Assembly (NCBI GenBank): GCA_016716665.1
Contig: JADJVH010000006.1
Span: 124,001 to 188,000, forward strand
Direction of reading: 5' to 3'
DNA: 64,000 bases
Source: Candidatus Opimibacter iunctus
Lineage (GTDB): Bacteria > Bacteroidota > Bacteroidia > Chitinophagales > Saprospiraceae
Part shown: positions 1-8,465 of the stretch, piece by piece
Position numbering within the stretch: position 1 is the first letter of the stretch
How the letters are laid out: each line of letters opens with the position of its first letter
Made by a program: the position numbers and the translations under genes
The notes under the pieces: model-generated
The model's input: only the letters and a program-made list of their open reading frames with translations
Database searches by the model: none
What the model was told of the DNA's origin: nothing

Positions 1-126
1 AAGGTGAAACCATTGACGGAAAAGCCTGAAAAGAAAACAGACTGGGGTACACTGTTGAGGGACACCATGTACCAGGCCACTGCAGTATTGACACTTTTGA
101 TCCTGGTGGATCAACTCTCCAACTAA
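1..126 (+). CDS. C-terminal fragment of an unidentified protein (cut by window edge)
   Basis: An open frame runs from the first base to a TAA at 124-126 and gives the last 41 residues of a protein. The fragment is lysine-rich at first and then has a hydrophobic stretch (about residues 24-37, containing TAVLTLLILV), so it may end in or near a membrane. Nothing diagnostic of a family is visible. The stop lies 19 bases before the dusB start, so co-transcription with dusB is plausible. The rest of the gene lies outside the window. Confidence 0.55.
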   Translation, partial: KVKPLTEKPEKKTDWGTLLRDTMYQATAVLTLLILVDQLSN

Positions 127-145
127 GTTTTTTGTTATCAGCATT

Positions 146-1144
146 ATGGCTAGGATAAAGGATCTGGAATTAGGCGAGTTTCCGCTGTTGCTTGCACCCA
201 TGGAGGATGTAAGTGATCCGCCTTTCAGGTTCCTTTGTAAGGAGCATGGATGCGACATGTTGTATACAGAGTTTATCAGTGTCGAAGGCTTGATCCGCGA
301 TGCTGAAAAGAGCCTCCAGAAACTCGATATCTATGATTCGGAGCGTCCGATCGGGATTCAGATTTTCGGTGCGGAGCTTGACTCCATGCTGCAGGCCACC
401 GATATTGTAATGGAAGCTAAGCCTGAGTTGCTTGATATCAATTATGGCTGCCCTGTAAAGAAGGTAGTGTGTAAGGAAGCTGGAGCCGGTATCCTCAGGG
501 ACATCCCGAAGATGATTAGGTTGACAGAGGCTGTCGTCAAGCGGAGCACACTTCCTGTGACCGTAAAGACGCGCCTGGGTTGGGATGAAAATTCTAAGCA
601 TATTGTAGAAGTGGCAGAACGCCTCCAGGATATTGGTATCGCGGCTATATCTATTCATGCCCGCACAAGATCGCAGATGTACAAGGGTGAAGCGGACTGG
701 ACGCTTGTAGGTGAAGTAAAGAATAATCCAAGGATGCATATTCCTGTCTTTGGAAATGGTGATTTGGATTCACCACAAAAAGTAAAATTGTATAAAGAAC
801 GATATGGAGTGGATGGTGTGATGATCGGTAGGGCAAGTATTGGGTATCCATGGATATTCAGGGAAATCAAGCATTTTCTGGCAACAGGTGAGTTATTGCC
901 GGCTCCAACCATTGCAGAGCGTGTTGAAGCCGCCCGTCGCCATCTGGCACATTCTATTGACTGGAAAGGAGAGAAGCTCGGTGTGCAGGAAATGCGCCGC
1001 CATTATACTAACTATTTCAGGTCATTGGAGGGTATCAAGCATTTCAGGTCGTTTCTTGTGACAGAATCGAATCCTTCAGTGCTATATGATATCCTTGAGC
1101 AGATCGGAAACCACTATGCCCAGGAAAGTATGGTTTCAGTATGA
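146..1144 (+). CDS. dusB: tRNA-dihydrouridine synthase (DusB-like)
   Basis: A 332-residue FMN-dependent enzyme that reduces uridines in the tRNA D-loop to dihydrouridine. The Dus signatures appear in order: an N-terminal LLLAPMEDVSDPPFR FMN-binding strand, TEFIS, and INYGCP with the catalytic cysteine at about residue 102. These are followed by KEAGAGIL, VKTRLGW, an IHARTR motif and GNGD plus GVMIGRA at the FMN phosphate-binding end of the TIM barrel. A short helical C-terminal domain completes the usual length. It is followed after 84 bases by the CCA-adding enzyme, another tRNA-maturation gene. DusB is the usual name for the Bacteroidota form; the exact target uridines are not visible from sequence. 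Confidence 0.95.
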   Translation: MARIKDLELGEFPLLLAPMEDVSDPPFRFLCKEHGCDMLYTEFISVEGLIRDAEKSLQKLDIYDSERPIGIQIFGAELDSMLQATDIVMEAKPELLDINYGCPVKKVVCKEAGAGILRDIPKMIRLTEAVVKRSTLPVTVKTRLGWDENSKHIVEVAERLQDIGIAAISIHARTRSQMYKGEADWTLVGEVKNNPRMHIPVFGNGDLDSPQKVKLYKERYGVDGVMIGRASIGYPWIFREIKHFLATGELLPAPTIAERVEAARRHLAHSIDWKGEKLGVQEMRRHYTNYFRSLEGIKHFRSFLVTESNPSVLYDILEQIGNHYAQESMVSV

Positions 1145-1228
1145 TTTGCTTTCCAGCCTTACACGATTATTCCGATGACCTGTTGACTCCCTTTCAGGAA
1201 ATTCCATAAAGTCTTTCAGTCCGTTTTG

Positions 1229-2653
1229 ATGAAACTTGATATCACGCCCTCAGAAAAGGAACTCTTTGAAGTCATCCGGCTTGCAGCAGATCTGTTGCAT
1301 CAGGATGTTTATGTAGTAGGTGGATTTGTTCGTGACCGGTTACTTGGGATTCCTTGTAAGGATATGGATTTTGTGACTACCGGGGATGGTCCTGACCTTG
1401 CTGAAAAGGTAAGTCAGCTTCTTGGACCTGAAGCCTCAGAGCTTTCTGTTTTTAAGACATTTGGCACAGCCATGATCAGATATCGTGACCTTGAGCTGGA
1501 GTTTGTAGGCGCAAGAAAAGAATCTTACAGTAGTGATAGCCGAAAGCCAAGCGTAGAACAAGGCACACTGCGCGATGATCAGCTCAGGAGAGATTTTACC
1601 ATCAATGCCCTTGCCGCGAGCCTTCAGGGAGAAGATCGGTACACACTGATTGACCCTTTTAACGGGGTGAACGATTTGACTAAAAAGCTGATCATAACTC
1701 CGCTTGACCCTGCACAGACTTTTTCGGATGACCCACTCAGGATGATGAGGGCGATACGGTTTGCCAGCCAGCTAGGGTTTCAGATTGATCCCGAGACGCT
1801 TGATGCCATCAGTGCTATGCGAGATCGTATTTCCATTGTCTCTATGGAGCGAATCAGTTACGAACTCAACAAGATCATCTTATCCCCGGTCCCCTCTAAG
1901 GGTTTCCTACTGCTGGAGAAGACAGGGCTGCTTAAAATTATCTTCCCGGAACTCGAAGCCATGAAAGGTGTTGAGCAATATGAAGGATACGGGCACAAGG
2001 ATAATTTTTACCATACGTTGCAGGTATTGGATAACATTTCAGAATCCACCTATAACCTGTGGTTGAGATGGAGCGCCATCCTCCACGATATAGCCAAGCC
2101 TGCTACCAAGCGATTCGAACCCGGCCATGGATGGACATTTCATGGGCACGAAGTTGTTGGCGCCAATATGACAGCAAAGATTTTTCGCAGGTTGAAATTG
2201 CCGATGGATGAAAAGATGAAATATGTACAGCAACTTGTGCGCCTTCATCTAAGGCCGATAGCATTGGTCCAGGATGAAATTTCTGATTCAGCCATTCGCA
2301 GGCTGTTATATGATGCAGGGGATGATCTGGATGACCTCATGACTTTGTGTAAGGCAGATATCACCTCCAAAAACCCGGACAGGGTTGCCCGCTACCTTAG
2401 AAATTATGAGCAGGTCATCTCGAGGCTGAGGGATGTTGAAGATCGTGATCACCTCAGAAACTGGCAACCGCCGGTTACCGGTGAAATCATCATGGCTACT
2501 TTCGGTATTCGGCCAGGAAGACTAGTCGGGGAGATTAAGACAGCAATTCGTGAAGCTATCCTTGATGGTGTACTGGAGAGCGATTACGACCAGGCATTCG
2601 CCTTTATGATCAATGAAGGCCGCAAGCATGGCCTTGAACCCGTGCAATCCTGA
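1229..2653 (+). CDS. cca: CCA-adding tRNA nucleotidyltransferase with HD domain
   Basis: A 474-residue class II nucleotidyltransferase that adds or repairs the 3'-CCA tail of tRNAs. The head carries the GGFVRDRLLG motif and the metal-binding DMDFV acidic pair (about residues 30-50), then RRDFTINALA and the DDPLRMMRAIRFASQLGF block. An HD phosphohydrolase domain follows (HKDNFYHT, then AILHDIAKP, about residues 250-300). The ATG at 1229 is preferred over an in-frame TTG one codon upstream. Of the three tRNAs in the window, tRNA-Leu and tRNA-His lack an encoded CCA, which fits a need for this enzyme. Confidence 0.95.
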   Translation: MKLDITPSEKELFEVIRLAADLLHQDVYVVGGFVRDRLLGIPCKDMDFVTTGDGPDLAEKVSQLLGPEASELSVFKTFGTAMIRYRDLELEFVGARKESYSSDSRKPSVEQGTLRDDQLRRDFTINALAASLQGEDRYTLIDPFNGVNDLTKKLIITPLDPAQTFSDDPLRMMRAIRFASQLGFQIDPETLDAISAMRDRISIVSMERISYELNKIILSPVPSKGFLLLEKTGLLKIIFPELEAMKGVEQYEGYGHKDNFYHTLQVLDNISESTYNLWLRWSAILHDIAKPATKRFEPGHGWTFHGHEVVGANMTAKIFRRLKLPMDEKMKYVQQLVRLHLRPIALVQDEISDSAIRRLLYDAGDDLDDLMTLCKADITSKNPDRVARYLRNYEQVISRLRDVEDRDHLRNWQPPVTGEIIMATFGIRPGRLVGEIKTAIREAILDGVLESDYDQAFAFMINEGRKHGLEPVQS

Positions 2654-2733
2654 TAGATTCTCCTTATTTTTACTTATTCTAAGCTGAAGGGAGCATTTTT
2701 CCCCTCAGTATACGTTTTGATAGAAACACAGTA

Positions 2734-5430
2734 ATGCACAGGTACCGGCTCTTGATCGGATTAGTATCTATGTTCACGATGGTTGTAGAACTTTGTGGAC
2801 AGAGCCAGTATTTGGTAGTCAAGGCTGAAGGGAAGGCCCCATCTGAATTCTTTATAGAGCTTAGCCTGCAGAGCGGCGTCAATATCATCTATAGTGACAA
2901 TGTGATTGACAAGCTCCCTCCGATAACCCTTCAATTGAAAGGTGTCGGGGTAGATGAGATATTGACGAAAGTACTTCAGAATAGCGAGGTTGGATTCAAG
3001 TATATCGATCAGCAAATCGTCCTGTACGAGCTTGATCCCCCTGCCATACGGTACACGATCAGCGGAGTGGTGACAGATTCTGTTTCCGGCGAACCGATGA
3101 TTTCAGCCTACGTATTTGATGCTATTTCCGGAAAAGGAACCATCACAAACAATTACGGATACTATAGCCTTAATCTCGCGTCAGGTCCGGTTCAACTGTT
3201 GGCCGGATTCCTGGGGTATGCTACAAAGGTTAGAGTGGTTGAACTGAAGAAGAATGAAATTATACATATCAGATTAAGTCAGAGCGGACTATTACGGGAA
3301 GTCATCGTCAACAGTGGGAGAAATAATGGGAGGTATGGGGCGATAGTGCCACCTGCAGAACGTATCACCCTGGCTGACCTCCAAAGCAATATTCACCTCG
3401 GCGGATCCAGTGACCTCTACCGTGCCGCAGATTTTATCCCTGGTGTACATACTGGCACAGATGGTATAGGAGGGATACATGTGAGGGGAGGCGGAAATGA
3501 CCAAAACCTGATCCTAATGGATGGTGTGCCTGTCTATCATCCTAATCACCTCTTGGGGATAGTCTCTGTATTCAATTATCAGGCGCTGCAACAGGCATCA
3601 ATTTACAAAGCCAATTTCCCAAGTCGTTTTAGCGGCAGGCTATCCTCAGTCATGGATGTGAGGCTGAGAGAAGGAAATATCCATGAGTGGGGCTTTTCAG
3701 GCAATATAGCAACATCTGAAATCGGCATGATGGCTGAAGGCCCGCTGGTCAGGGATAAAGTCGGGATTCTGGTCAGTGGCCGATTTTTCTTGCCTGGACT
3801 TTTTATGCGGGATCTGACCCGGTATTACAAAACAAAGAATGGGGTAGGCGGATCCGCTGATCTTGACTTCTTTGACTTCAATAGCAAAATCAACTGGATC
3901 ATAGGAGAGCGGGACAGGCTTTATCTGAGCATGTACCAGGGTGGCGACAGGTTTGCTGATCAGACGATTACTGATCGCGATGAAGTTGACAAGGATTCAG
4001 GGATCAGGATTATTTCTCACGAGGAGTTTAATAAGGAACTTAACTGGTCAAACAGAACCGCTGTGCTTCGGTGGAATCATATCCTGAATGATAATATTTT
4101 TTCAAACCTTATTGTATCCAGGAGTGCTTTTGAATTGCAATCCGTTGACCGGAGTGAATTTGATTACAGTTTTCCGGGCTCAAATATCAATACACTTTCA
4201 GGATTTGATGCCAAGGAGTTTAAATCAGGTATTGAAGACTTTACGGTGAGGCTGGAGTTAGATATCCGTCCTTCTGCCGATCATCAACTTACAGCCGGAT
4301 GGTATGGAATCAACTATAGATTCCGTCCCAAATCCATCACCATCAATGAAGAAAGTAAGGTTGGAGACTTCTTTCTTGATGAAGGTTTGCTGGATGATGT
4401 TTTCTTCTCCTCTTTCCAGGTAAAGGCATTTGAGTCAGGTCTGTTTGTTGAAGACAATTGGGACATCAATCCCAAATTGAAACTCACTTCCGGGATGCAT
4501 TTGTCAGGATTTTTTGTTCAGGGCGTGCATTACCTTGATCCACAGCTCAGGCTGAGTCTGGATTACCTGCCAACCCCCAAACTGGCTTTCAATATCGGCT
4601 ATAGCCGGATGGCCCAATATCTGCACAACCTCACTTCAAGCAGCATAGGTTTGCCAACGGATTTGTGGGTGCCCACTACCAGTAATGTCGCCCCTGCACT
4701 TTCAGACCAGTACGCTATTTCAGCGCTATGGAAGCCAGGTAAATACATGTCCCTAGAGTTGTCTTCATATATCAAGGACATGAGAAGCCTCATTTCCTAC
4801 CAGGAAGGCGCGAGTTTCCTGCTCAGGGAGGGACTGGTGCCTTCAAGCATAGTGGATGCGGCTAACTGGGAATCTAAAATAACAGAGGGAATCGGAGAAG
4901 CAGCTGGTGTCGAATTGGAGTACTTGTATGACAACAAGGATATCCAGTTCAAATGGAATGCTACATGGTCCAGATCTTACCGGCAATTTGATGAAATCAA
5001 TAATGGTAAAGCATACCCTGACAGGTATGACAGAAGGTGGTCATCATCCTTTTCCGGACAGATGAGATTGAGCCCCAGGTGGATAATTGGAGCAAACTGG
5101 CTGTTTGGCACCGGTTTAGCCATAACCCTGGCGGAAAGCAAATTCTATAACCCTGGCTCTTTCTTTCCTGAAATCGGTATAAACTATAGCAACCGGAATG
5201 GATTCAGGTTGCCTTCATATCACCGCCTCGACCTCAGCGTCAACTACTTACTGGCAGACAAATCAAACTTTAACCATTCCCTAACCCTCAATTTATATAA
5301 CGTTTATAACCGGGTGAACCCGTTTTATATCACACTGGTACAGGACCCGATCAGCCAGGATTTTGAATTCAGGCAGTTTTCCCTCTTCAGATTCCTGCCT
5401 TCCTTTAGCTACAGGTTTTCATTCAGATAG
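2734..5430 (+). CDS. TonB-dependent outer-membrane receptor with STN and carboxypeptidase-regulatory domains
   Basis: An 898-residue outer-membrane transporter. After a signal peptide (about residues 1-23, ending near CGQ) there is a secretin/TonB short N-terminal (STN) domain at about 28-100. A carboxypeptidase-D-regulatory-like domain (YTISGVVTD, about 107-192) comes next, then a plug (HVRGGGNDQNLILMDGVPVY, about 215-310) and a beta-barrel ending in aromatic SYRFSFR. The STN domain is typical of receptors that signal to a FecR-type anti-sigma factor. It is followed after 66 bases by a DUF4249 lipoprotein, a common Bacteroidota pairing. The substrate cannot be read from the sequence. Confidence 0.93.
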   Translation: MHRYRLLIGLVSMFTMVVELCGQSQYLVVKAEGKAPSEFFIELSLQSGVNIIYSDNVIDKLPPITLQLKGVGVDEILTKVLQNSEVGFKYIDQQIVLYELDPPAIRYTISGVVTDSVSGEPMISAYVFDAISGKGTITNNYGYYSLNLASGPVQLLAGFLGYATKVRVVELKKNEIIHIRLSQSGLLREVIVNSGRNNGRYGAIVPPAERITLADLQSNIHLGGSSDLYRAADFIPGVHTGTDGIGGIHVRGGGNDQNLILMDGVPVYHPNHLLGIVSVFNYQALQQASIYKANFPSRFSGRLSSVMDVRLREGNIHEWGFSGNIATSEIGMMAEGPLVRDKVGILVSGRFFLPGLFMRDLTRYYKTKNGVGGSADLDFFDFNSKINWIIGERDRLYLSMYQGGDRFADQTITDRDEVDKDSGIRIISHEEFNKELNWSNRTAVLRWNHILNDNIFSNLIVSRSAFELQSVDRSEFDYSFPGSNINTLSGFDAKEFKSGIEDFTVRLELDIRPSADHQLTAGWYGINYRFRPKSITINEESKVGDFFLDEGLLDDVFFSSFQVKAFESGLFVEDNWDINPKLKLTSGMHLSGFFVQGVHYLDPQLRLSLDYLPTPKLAFNIGYSRMAQYLHNLTSSSIGLPTDLWVPTTSNVAPALSDQYAISALWKPGKYMSLELSSYIKDMRSLISYQEGASFLLREGLVPSSIVDAANWESKITEGIGEAAGVELEYLYDNKDIQFKWNATWSRSYRQFDEINNGKAYPDRYDRRWSSSFSGQMRLSPRWIIGANWLFGTGLAITLAESKFYNPGSFFPEIGINYSNRNGFRLPSYHRLDLSVNYLLADKSNFNHSLTLNLYNVYNRVNPFYITLVQDPISQDFEFRQFSLFRFLPSFSYRFSFR

Positions 5431-5496
5431 ACAGCTTCCATGACAACGATCAATAATTTTCGTTTCGTTAAAATGAAAATAACTTATCTTTAATAG

Positions 5497-6399
5497 GTGA
5501 AAAGGGCAATTCCATATCATTTTTTGATGGCGGGCATAGGTATCTGGCTTATGTTCTCTGGTTGTGAGACTACTCTGGAACTCCCTACAAATGATCTTCC
5601 GAAGCTTACCATCATCTCCCATCTGACCTCTAACGGATCGAAGAGTCAGCGTGTGTATGTGTATGCATCACAATCTCCCTCCGATTCCAGTAGTTTTGTC
5701 ATACCGGATAATCTGGATGTAGAAGTCACAGAACTGGAGACAGATTACTCCACCACGCTGGAACTAACCAGTGAAGACAATGAAACTTTCTTTAAATTTC
5801 CGGAAGGGTTCCTCAAGGAAGGGTTCTCCTATACGATATCTGCCTATGCTCCGGGTTTTGAAGGCATACATGCCACCACAGTGATCCCCAAGCCAAGCAC
5901 AATTGCCAACCTTGAGATAAGTGACTTCAAGATTGAACCATCGACAAAGAATGAGTTCAAGAATATCGTACGCTATACACTGACCTTCGATATCAACCAT
6001 TTTGAGTCCAATAGATATTATCATCTGGTTTTTTACAACCAATACGATGGATTTGACAATGCGTTCCTGGTGGATCCGGAACTATCGGATGACCAGCCAT
6101 TCGTCCACCATTACGATTTTGGTATCCTGATCGACCGGAATGACCTTGAGCCAGGTGAGCCCCTTACATTCCATTTTGTGGACTGGGTGGTTGGCGATCA
6201 TGATCTTAATCAGGTTTTTGTGGAATTGCGGACGATCACCCAGGAGTATTACCGGTATCACAGCACCCTTGCCAGGCAGCTGATCATCCGTCAGGACCCA
6301 TTTGCCGAGCCTGTGACCATCTATAACAATATAGAAGGGGGATATGGCAATTTTTCCGGGTTTTCCCCTGATATTTCTTCCTCATATTTGCCTCAGTAG
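5497..6399 (+). CDS. DUF4249 family lipoprotein
   Basis: A 300-residue lipoprotein with a GTG start. An in-frame TAG sits immediately upstream, so no earlier start is possible. The N-terminus is a signal peptide ending in a lipobox, FSGC, with the lipidated cysteine at about residue 23, followed by ETTLELP. The rest is beta-rich with the pattern of DUF4249, a family regularly encoded next to TonB-dependent receptors with an STN/regulatory N-terminus, as here. A surface or periplasmic accessory role in uptake is inferred from that pairing; no activity is known. Confidence 0.85.
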   Translation: MKRAIPYHFLMAGIGIWLMFSGCETTLELPTNDLPKLTIISHLTSNGSKSQRVYVYASQSPSDSSSFVIPDNLDVEVTELETDYSTTLELTSEDNETFFKFPEGFLKEGFSYTISAYAPGFEGIHATTVIPKPSTIANLEISDFKIEPSTKNEFKNIVRYTLTFDINHFESNRYYHLVFYNQYDGFDNAFLVDPELSDDQPFVHHYDFGILIDRNDLEPGEPLTFHFVDWVVGDHDLNQVFVELRTITQEYYRYHSTLARQLIIRQDPFAEPVTIYNNIEGGYGNFSGFSPDISSSYLPQ

Positions 6400-6507
6400 C
6401 TGTTTAAGCCATTTTTATTCTGTCCATTCATAGGGGTGGGCGAATCTTATTGTGTCTTATATCTGACAATTGATTTTATCAGGTTACGCATTAGATTCAA
6501 AAAGGCT

Positions 6508-7179
6508 ATGAAACTCGACATCTTAGATAGTATTCCGTTCTTCAGCGTCCTTGAAAAGGAAGAACTGGAAGCATTGGCGCTCCACATGGAGTACAAAACA
6601 GCCCCGAAACATACCATGATCTTTACGGAAGGGGAACCTGCTGAGTATTTTTATATTCTGTCTGAAGGCAGTATAAAGATCGGTACCCACCATGAGGATG
6701 GCCGTGAGGTCATCAAGCAGGTGCTGCACCCGAGGATGGTTTTTGGTGAGTTTGCTTTAGTCGATCAGCACGAAGCCCACCATAATTTTGCCATGACACT
6801 TTCACCCGGCACCGCCTATTACAGGATACGGGTAGATATCTTTCGCAAGTTGATGGATAAAAACCCACAGTTGACGATGAGTGTAATCTCTATGATCGCA
6901 CTTAAACTCCGCAGGACTGAAAACCAGCTTGAATCCTTGATTTTCAAGGATGCCAGGGGCCGTATCATAGATTTTATCCTGGAAAACGCTCGTCAGTGCG
7001 GACGTCAGGTAGGCCTGGAGACCTTGTTGAAACATTCGTTGACCCAGCAGGATATCGCCAATTACACCGGCACCAGTCGTCAGACGGTCACCGCTGTCCT
7101 CAATGACCTTCGAAAAGCAAACAAAATCTATTTTACCCGGAGCAGTATTTTGATCCGGGACATCGCCGCCCTTGCCTAG
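6508..7179 (+). CDS. Crp/Fnr family transcriptional regulator
   Basis: A 223-residue regulator. A cyclic-nucleotide-binding-like beta-roll occupies about residues 8-125 (TEGEPAEYFYILSEGSIKI, then GEFALVD). A dimerisation helix follows, then a winged-helix HTH (LTQQDIANYTGTSRQTVTAV, about 180-205). There is no cysteine cluster for an FNR-type iron-sulfur centre and the cNMP phosphate-cassette arginine is not obvious, so the effector is unknown. The ATG at 6508 (MKLDILDSIPFF) is chosen because homologues start there. An intrinsic terminator follows at 7216-7250. Confidence 0.9.
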   Translation: MKLDILDSIPFFSVLEKEELEALALHMEYKTAPKHTMIFTEGEPAEYFYILSEGSIKIGTHHEDGREVIKQVLHPRMVFGEFALVDQHEAHHNFAMTLSPGTAYYRIRVDIFRKLMDKNPQLTMSVISMIALKLRRTENQLESLIFKDARGRIIDFILENARQCGRQVGLETLLKHSLTQQDIANYTGTSRQTVTAVLNDLRKANKIYFTRSSILIRDIAALA

Positions 7180-7215
7180 GGTGATTTACATAGTCTAGTA
7201 ATGGTTTGGTTATAT

Positions 7216-7250
7216 AAGCCGGATAAAGTCAGGAGAACTTTTTCCGGCTT
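7216..7250 (+). terminator. Intrinsic terminator after the Crp/Fnr gene
   Basis: The arms AAGCCGGA (7216-7223) and TCCGGCTT (7243-7250) form a stem with a 19-base loop, followed by TTCTTT. It lies 36 bases after the regulator's stop codon. Confidence 0.6.
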
Positions 7251-7445
7251 TTCTTTCATTGGCGAGCCAGAATATTTTTCTGAACTTATCATTAAGTACG
7301 GTTACCTTAGGCATAGAAAAAAAACTTTCTGTAATTTCAAATAAAAGTCTTTTGTTTGTCACTAATATTATTTCAATTTACGCCCTGGAACAGCATCAGT
7401 ATAGCTATACCGTTTTTGTTTCCGGGCTAACAGACACACTCAAGC

Positions 7446-7844
7446 ATGGCTACTAGTAAACCACGTATCGTCAAGGATTATGAAAAGCTGGATCCGGATA
7501 TCCAGGAGCAGATCAAGCTCATGTATCCCTATGGATTCGCAAAGCATCTCATCCAATACAAAAATGCCGAAGGCAAATTTGTATCCGCACTCCCTTTTGA
7601 GACCGATGACAGGTATTACCTCGTACGCATGACCCTTATCGAAGCCCGTCAGATCATCGAAGATGATGATGACTATGACGAAAGCGGCGAACTCAAGGAA
7701 AGTGTGAAAGAGGAGTACGAAGAAAAGTACGGAGACATGGATTATCTCACCATCACGGAGGGTGACACGGATACCAGCACTGATGATGATGATGATGAGC
7801 CAGATGCTGACGAAGAGGAAGAAGAAGGAGACGAGGAAGATTGA
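7446..7844 (+). CDS. Conserved-looking small protein with a long acidic tail, function unknown
   Basis: A 132-residue protein with a globular N-terminal half (about residues 1-75: PRIVKDYEKLDPDIQEQIKL, then FAKHLIQYKN). The tail consists almost only of Asp and Glu (about 105-132). No signal peptide or membrane segment is present, so it is probably cytoplasmic. The layout of a folded domain plus a polyacidic tail recalls nucleic-acid-mimicking or basic-protein-binding factors such as the RNA polymerase delta subunit, but no homology is claimed. It stands alone: 266 bases of non-coding sequence precede it and about 250 follow. Confidence 0.7.
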   Translation: MATSKPRIVKDYEKLDPDIQEQIKLMYPYGFAKHLIQYKNAEGKFVSALPFETDDRYYLVRMTLIEARQIIEDDDDYDESGELKESVKEEYEEKYGDMDYLTITEGDTDTSTDDDDDEPDADEEEEEGDEED

Positions 7845-8044
7845 TCTTCACGAGTTTTCCGACCCACAAGTCTATTGGTGTTTTTTTTGGCCTTGAGCTG
7901 AAGGTTTCCAATCTTTCATTTTATTGAAGTCACCCTTGATCTTCGGATAGTGTTATGCTATCCCTTTACTGCTTATAGCCACCTTCCAGATGCATCCAGG
8001 TCCTAAAGGCAATGGAATTTTTTTTGTTAAAATGTAAAAATTAG

Positions 8045-8075
8045 TTGCATAACGTATAAATACGTTATATATTTG
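8045..8075 (+). promoter_or_regulatory. Bacteroidota-type promoter of the blaI-M56 operon
   Basis: A TTG at 8045-8047 (-33 element) and TATATTTG at 8068-8075 (-7 element, consensus TAnnTTTG) are separated by 20 bases, the expected spacing. Transcription would start near 8082, about 15 bases before the ATG at 8097. The spacer is filled by a perfect palindrome (separate entry). Confidence 0.7.
8049..8068. promoter_or_regulatory. Perfect palindromic operator, probable BlaI-family repressor site
   Basis: ATAACGTAT (8049-8057), AA (8058-8059) and ATACGTTAT (8060-8068) form a 20-base perfect inverted repeat. It lies exactly between the -33 and -7 elements of the promoter in front of a BlaI/MecI-type repressor gene. 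BlaI-family dimers bind short dyads at their own promoters, so negative autoregulation is the natural reading. The site differs in sequence from the TACA/TGTA-type bla and mec operators. Binding itself is inference. Confidence 0.7.
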
Positions 8076-8096
8076 GTGGCAATAAATGCTATCCAA

Positions 8097-8465
8097 ATGA
8101 GTAAGATCAAGAGTTTAACCCGCGCAGAGGAGGAGATCATGCAGTACATCTGGCAACTGGGCAGGTGTACGGTTTCGAATATCATAGACGACATGAAGCC
8201 TCCGAAGCCCCCTCATTCCTCCATTTCTTCCATCGTACGCATACTGGAACGAAAAGGCTTTGTGGACCACAAATCCTACGGCCGGACCTACGAGTATTTT
8301 CCCCTCATCACAAAGGAGGAGTACAGCAAGGGTAGTGTCGTCTCCCTGATCCGCGAATACTTTGACGGATCTACACAGCAACTGGTCTCCTTCCTGGTCG
8401 CCAAGGAAGAGACTTCCATTGAAGAATTGCAGGATCTCATCAAAGAACTAAAGAAGAAGTCATGA
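8097..8465 (+). CDS. BlaI/MecI/CopY family transcriptional repressor
   Basis: A 122-residue winged-helix repressor. The family pattern is clear: LTRAEEEIMQYIWQLG at the N-terminus, recognition helix HSSISSIVRILERKGFVDH, and wing and dimerisation segments ending in IEELQDLIKELKKK. The ATG at 8097 is chosen because it starts in the family-typical place and downstream of the promoter; a TTG further upstream overlaps the -7 element. It overlaps the next gene (M56 peptidase) by four bases (ATGA), the classic repressor/antirepressor arrangement. In characterised systems the M56 partner triggers cleavage of the repressor; the inducing signal here is unknown. Confidence 0.93.
   Translation: MSKIKSLTRAEEEIMQYIWQLGRCTVSNIIDDMKPPKPPHSSISSIVRILERKGFVDHKSYGRTYEYFPLITKEEYSKGSVVSLIREYFDGSTQQLVSFLVAKEETSIEELQDLIKELKKKS

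Noticed and set aside
170..739. Long open frame on the strand opposite dusB
   Set aside because: It is the antisense shadow of a well-conserved gene and shows no protein-family features; the same applies to other frames opposite real genes (for example 40069-40662 and 62214-62681).
7259..7456. A 65-codon frame before the acidic-protein gene
   Set aside because: AT-rich, no start context, no family features, and it runs into the ATG of the next gene.
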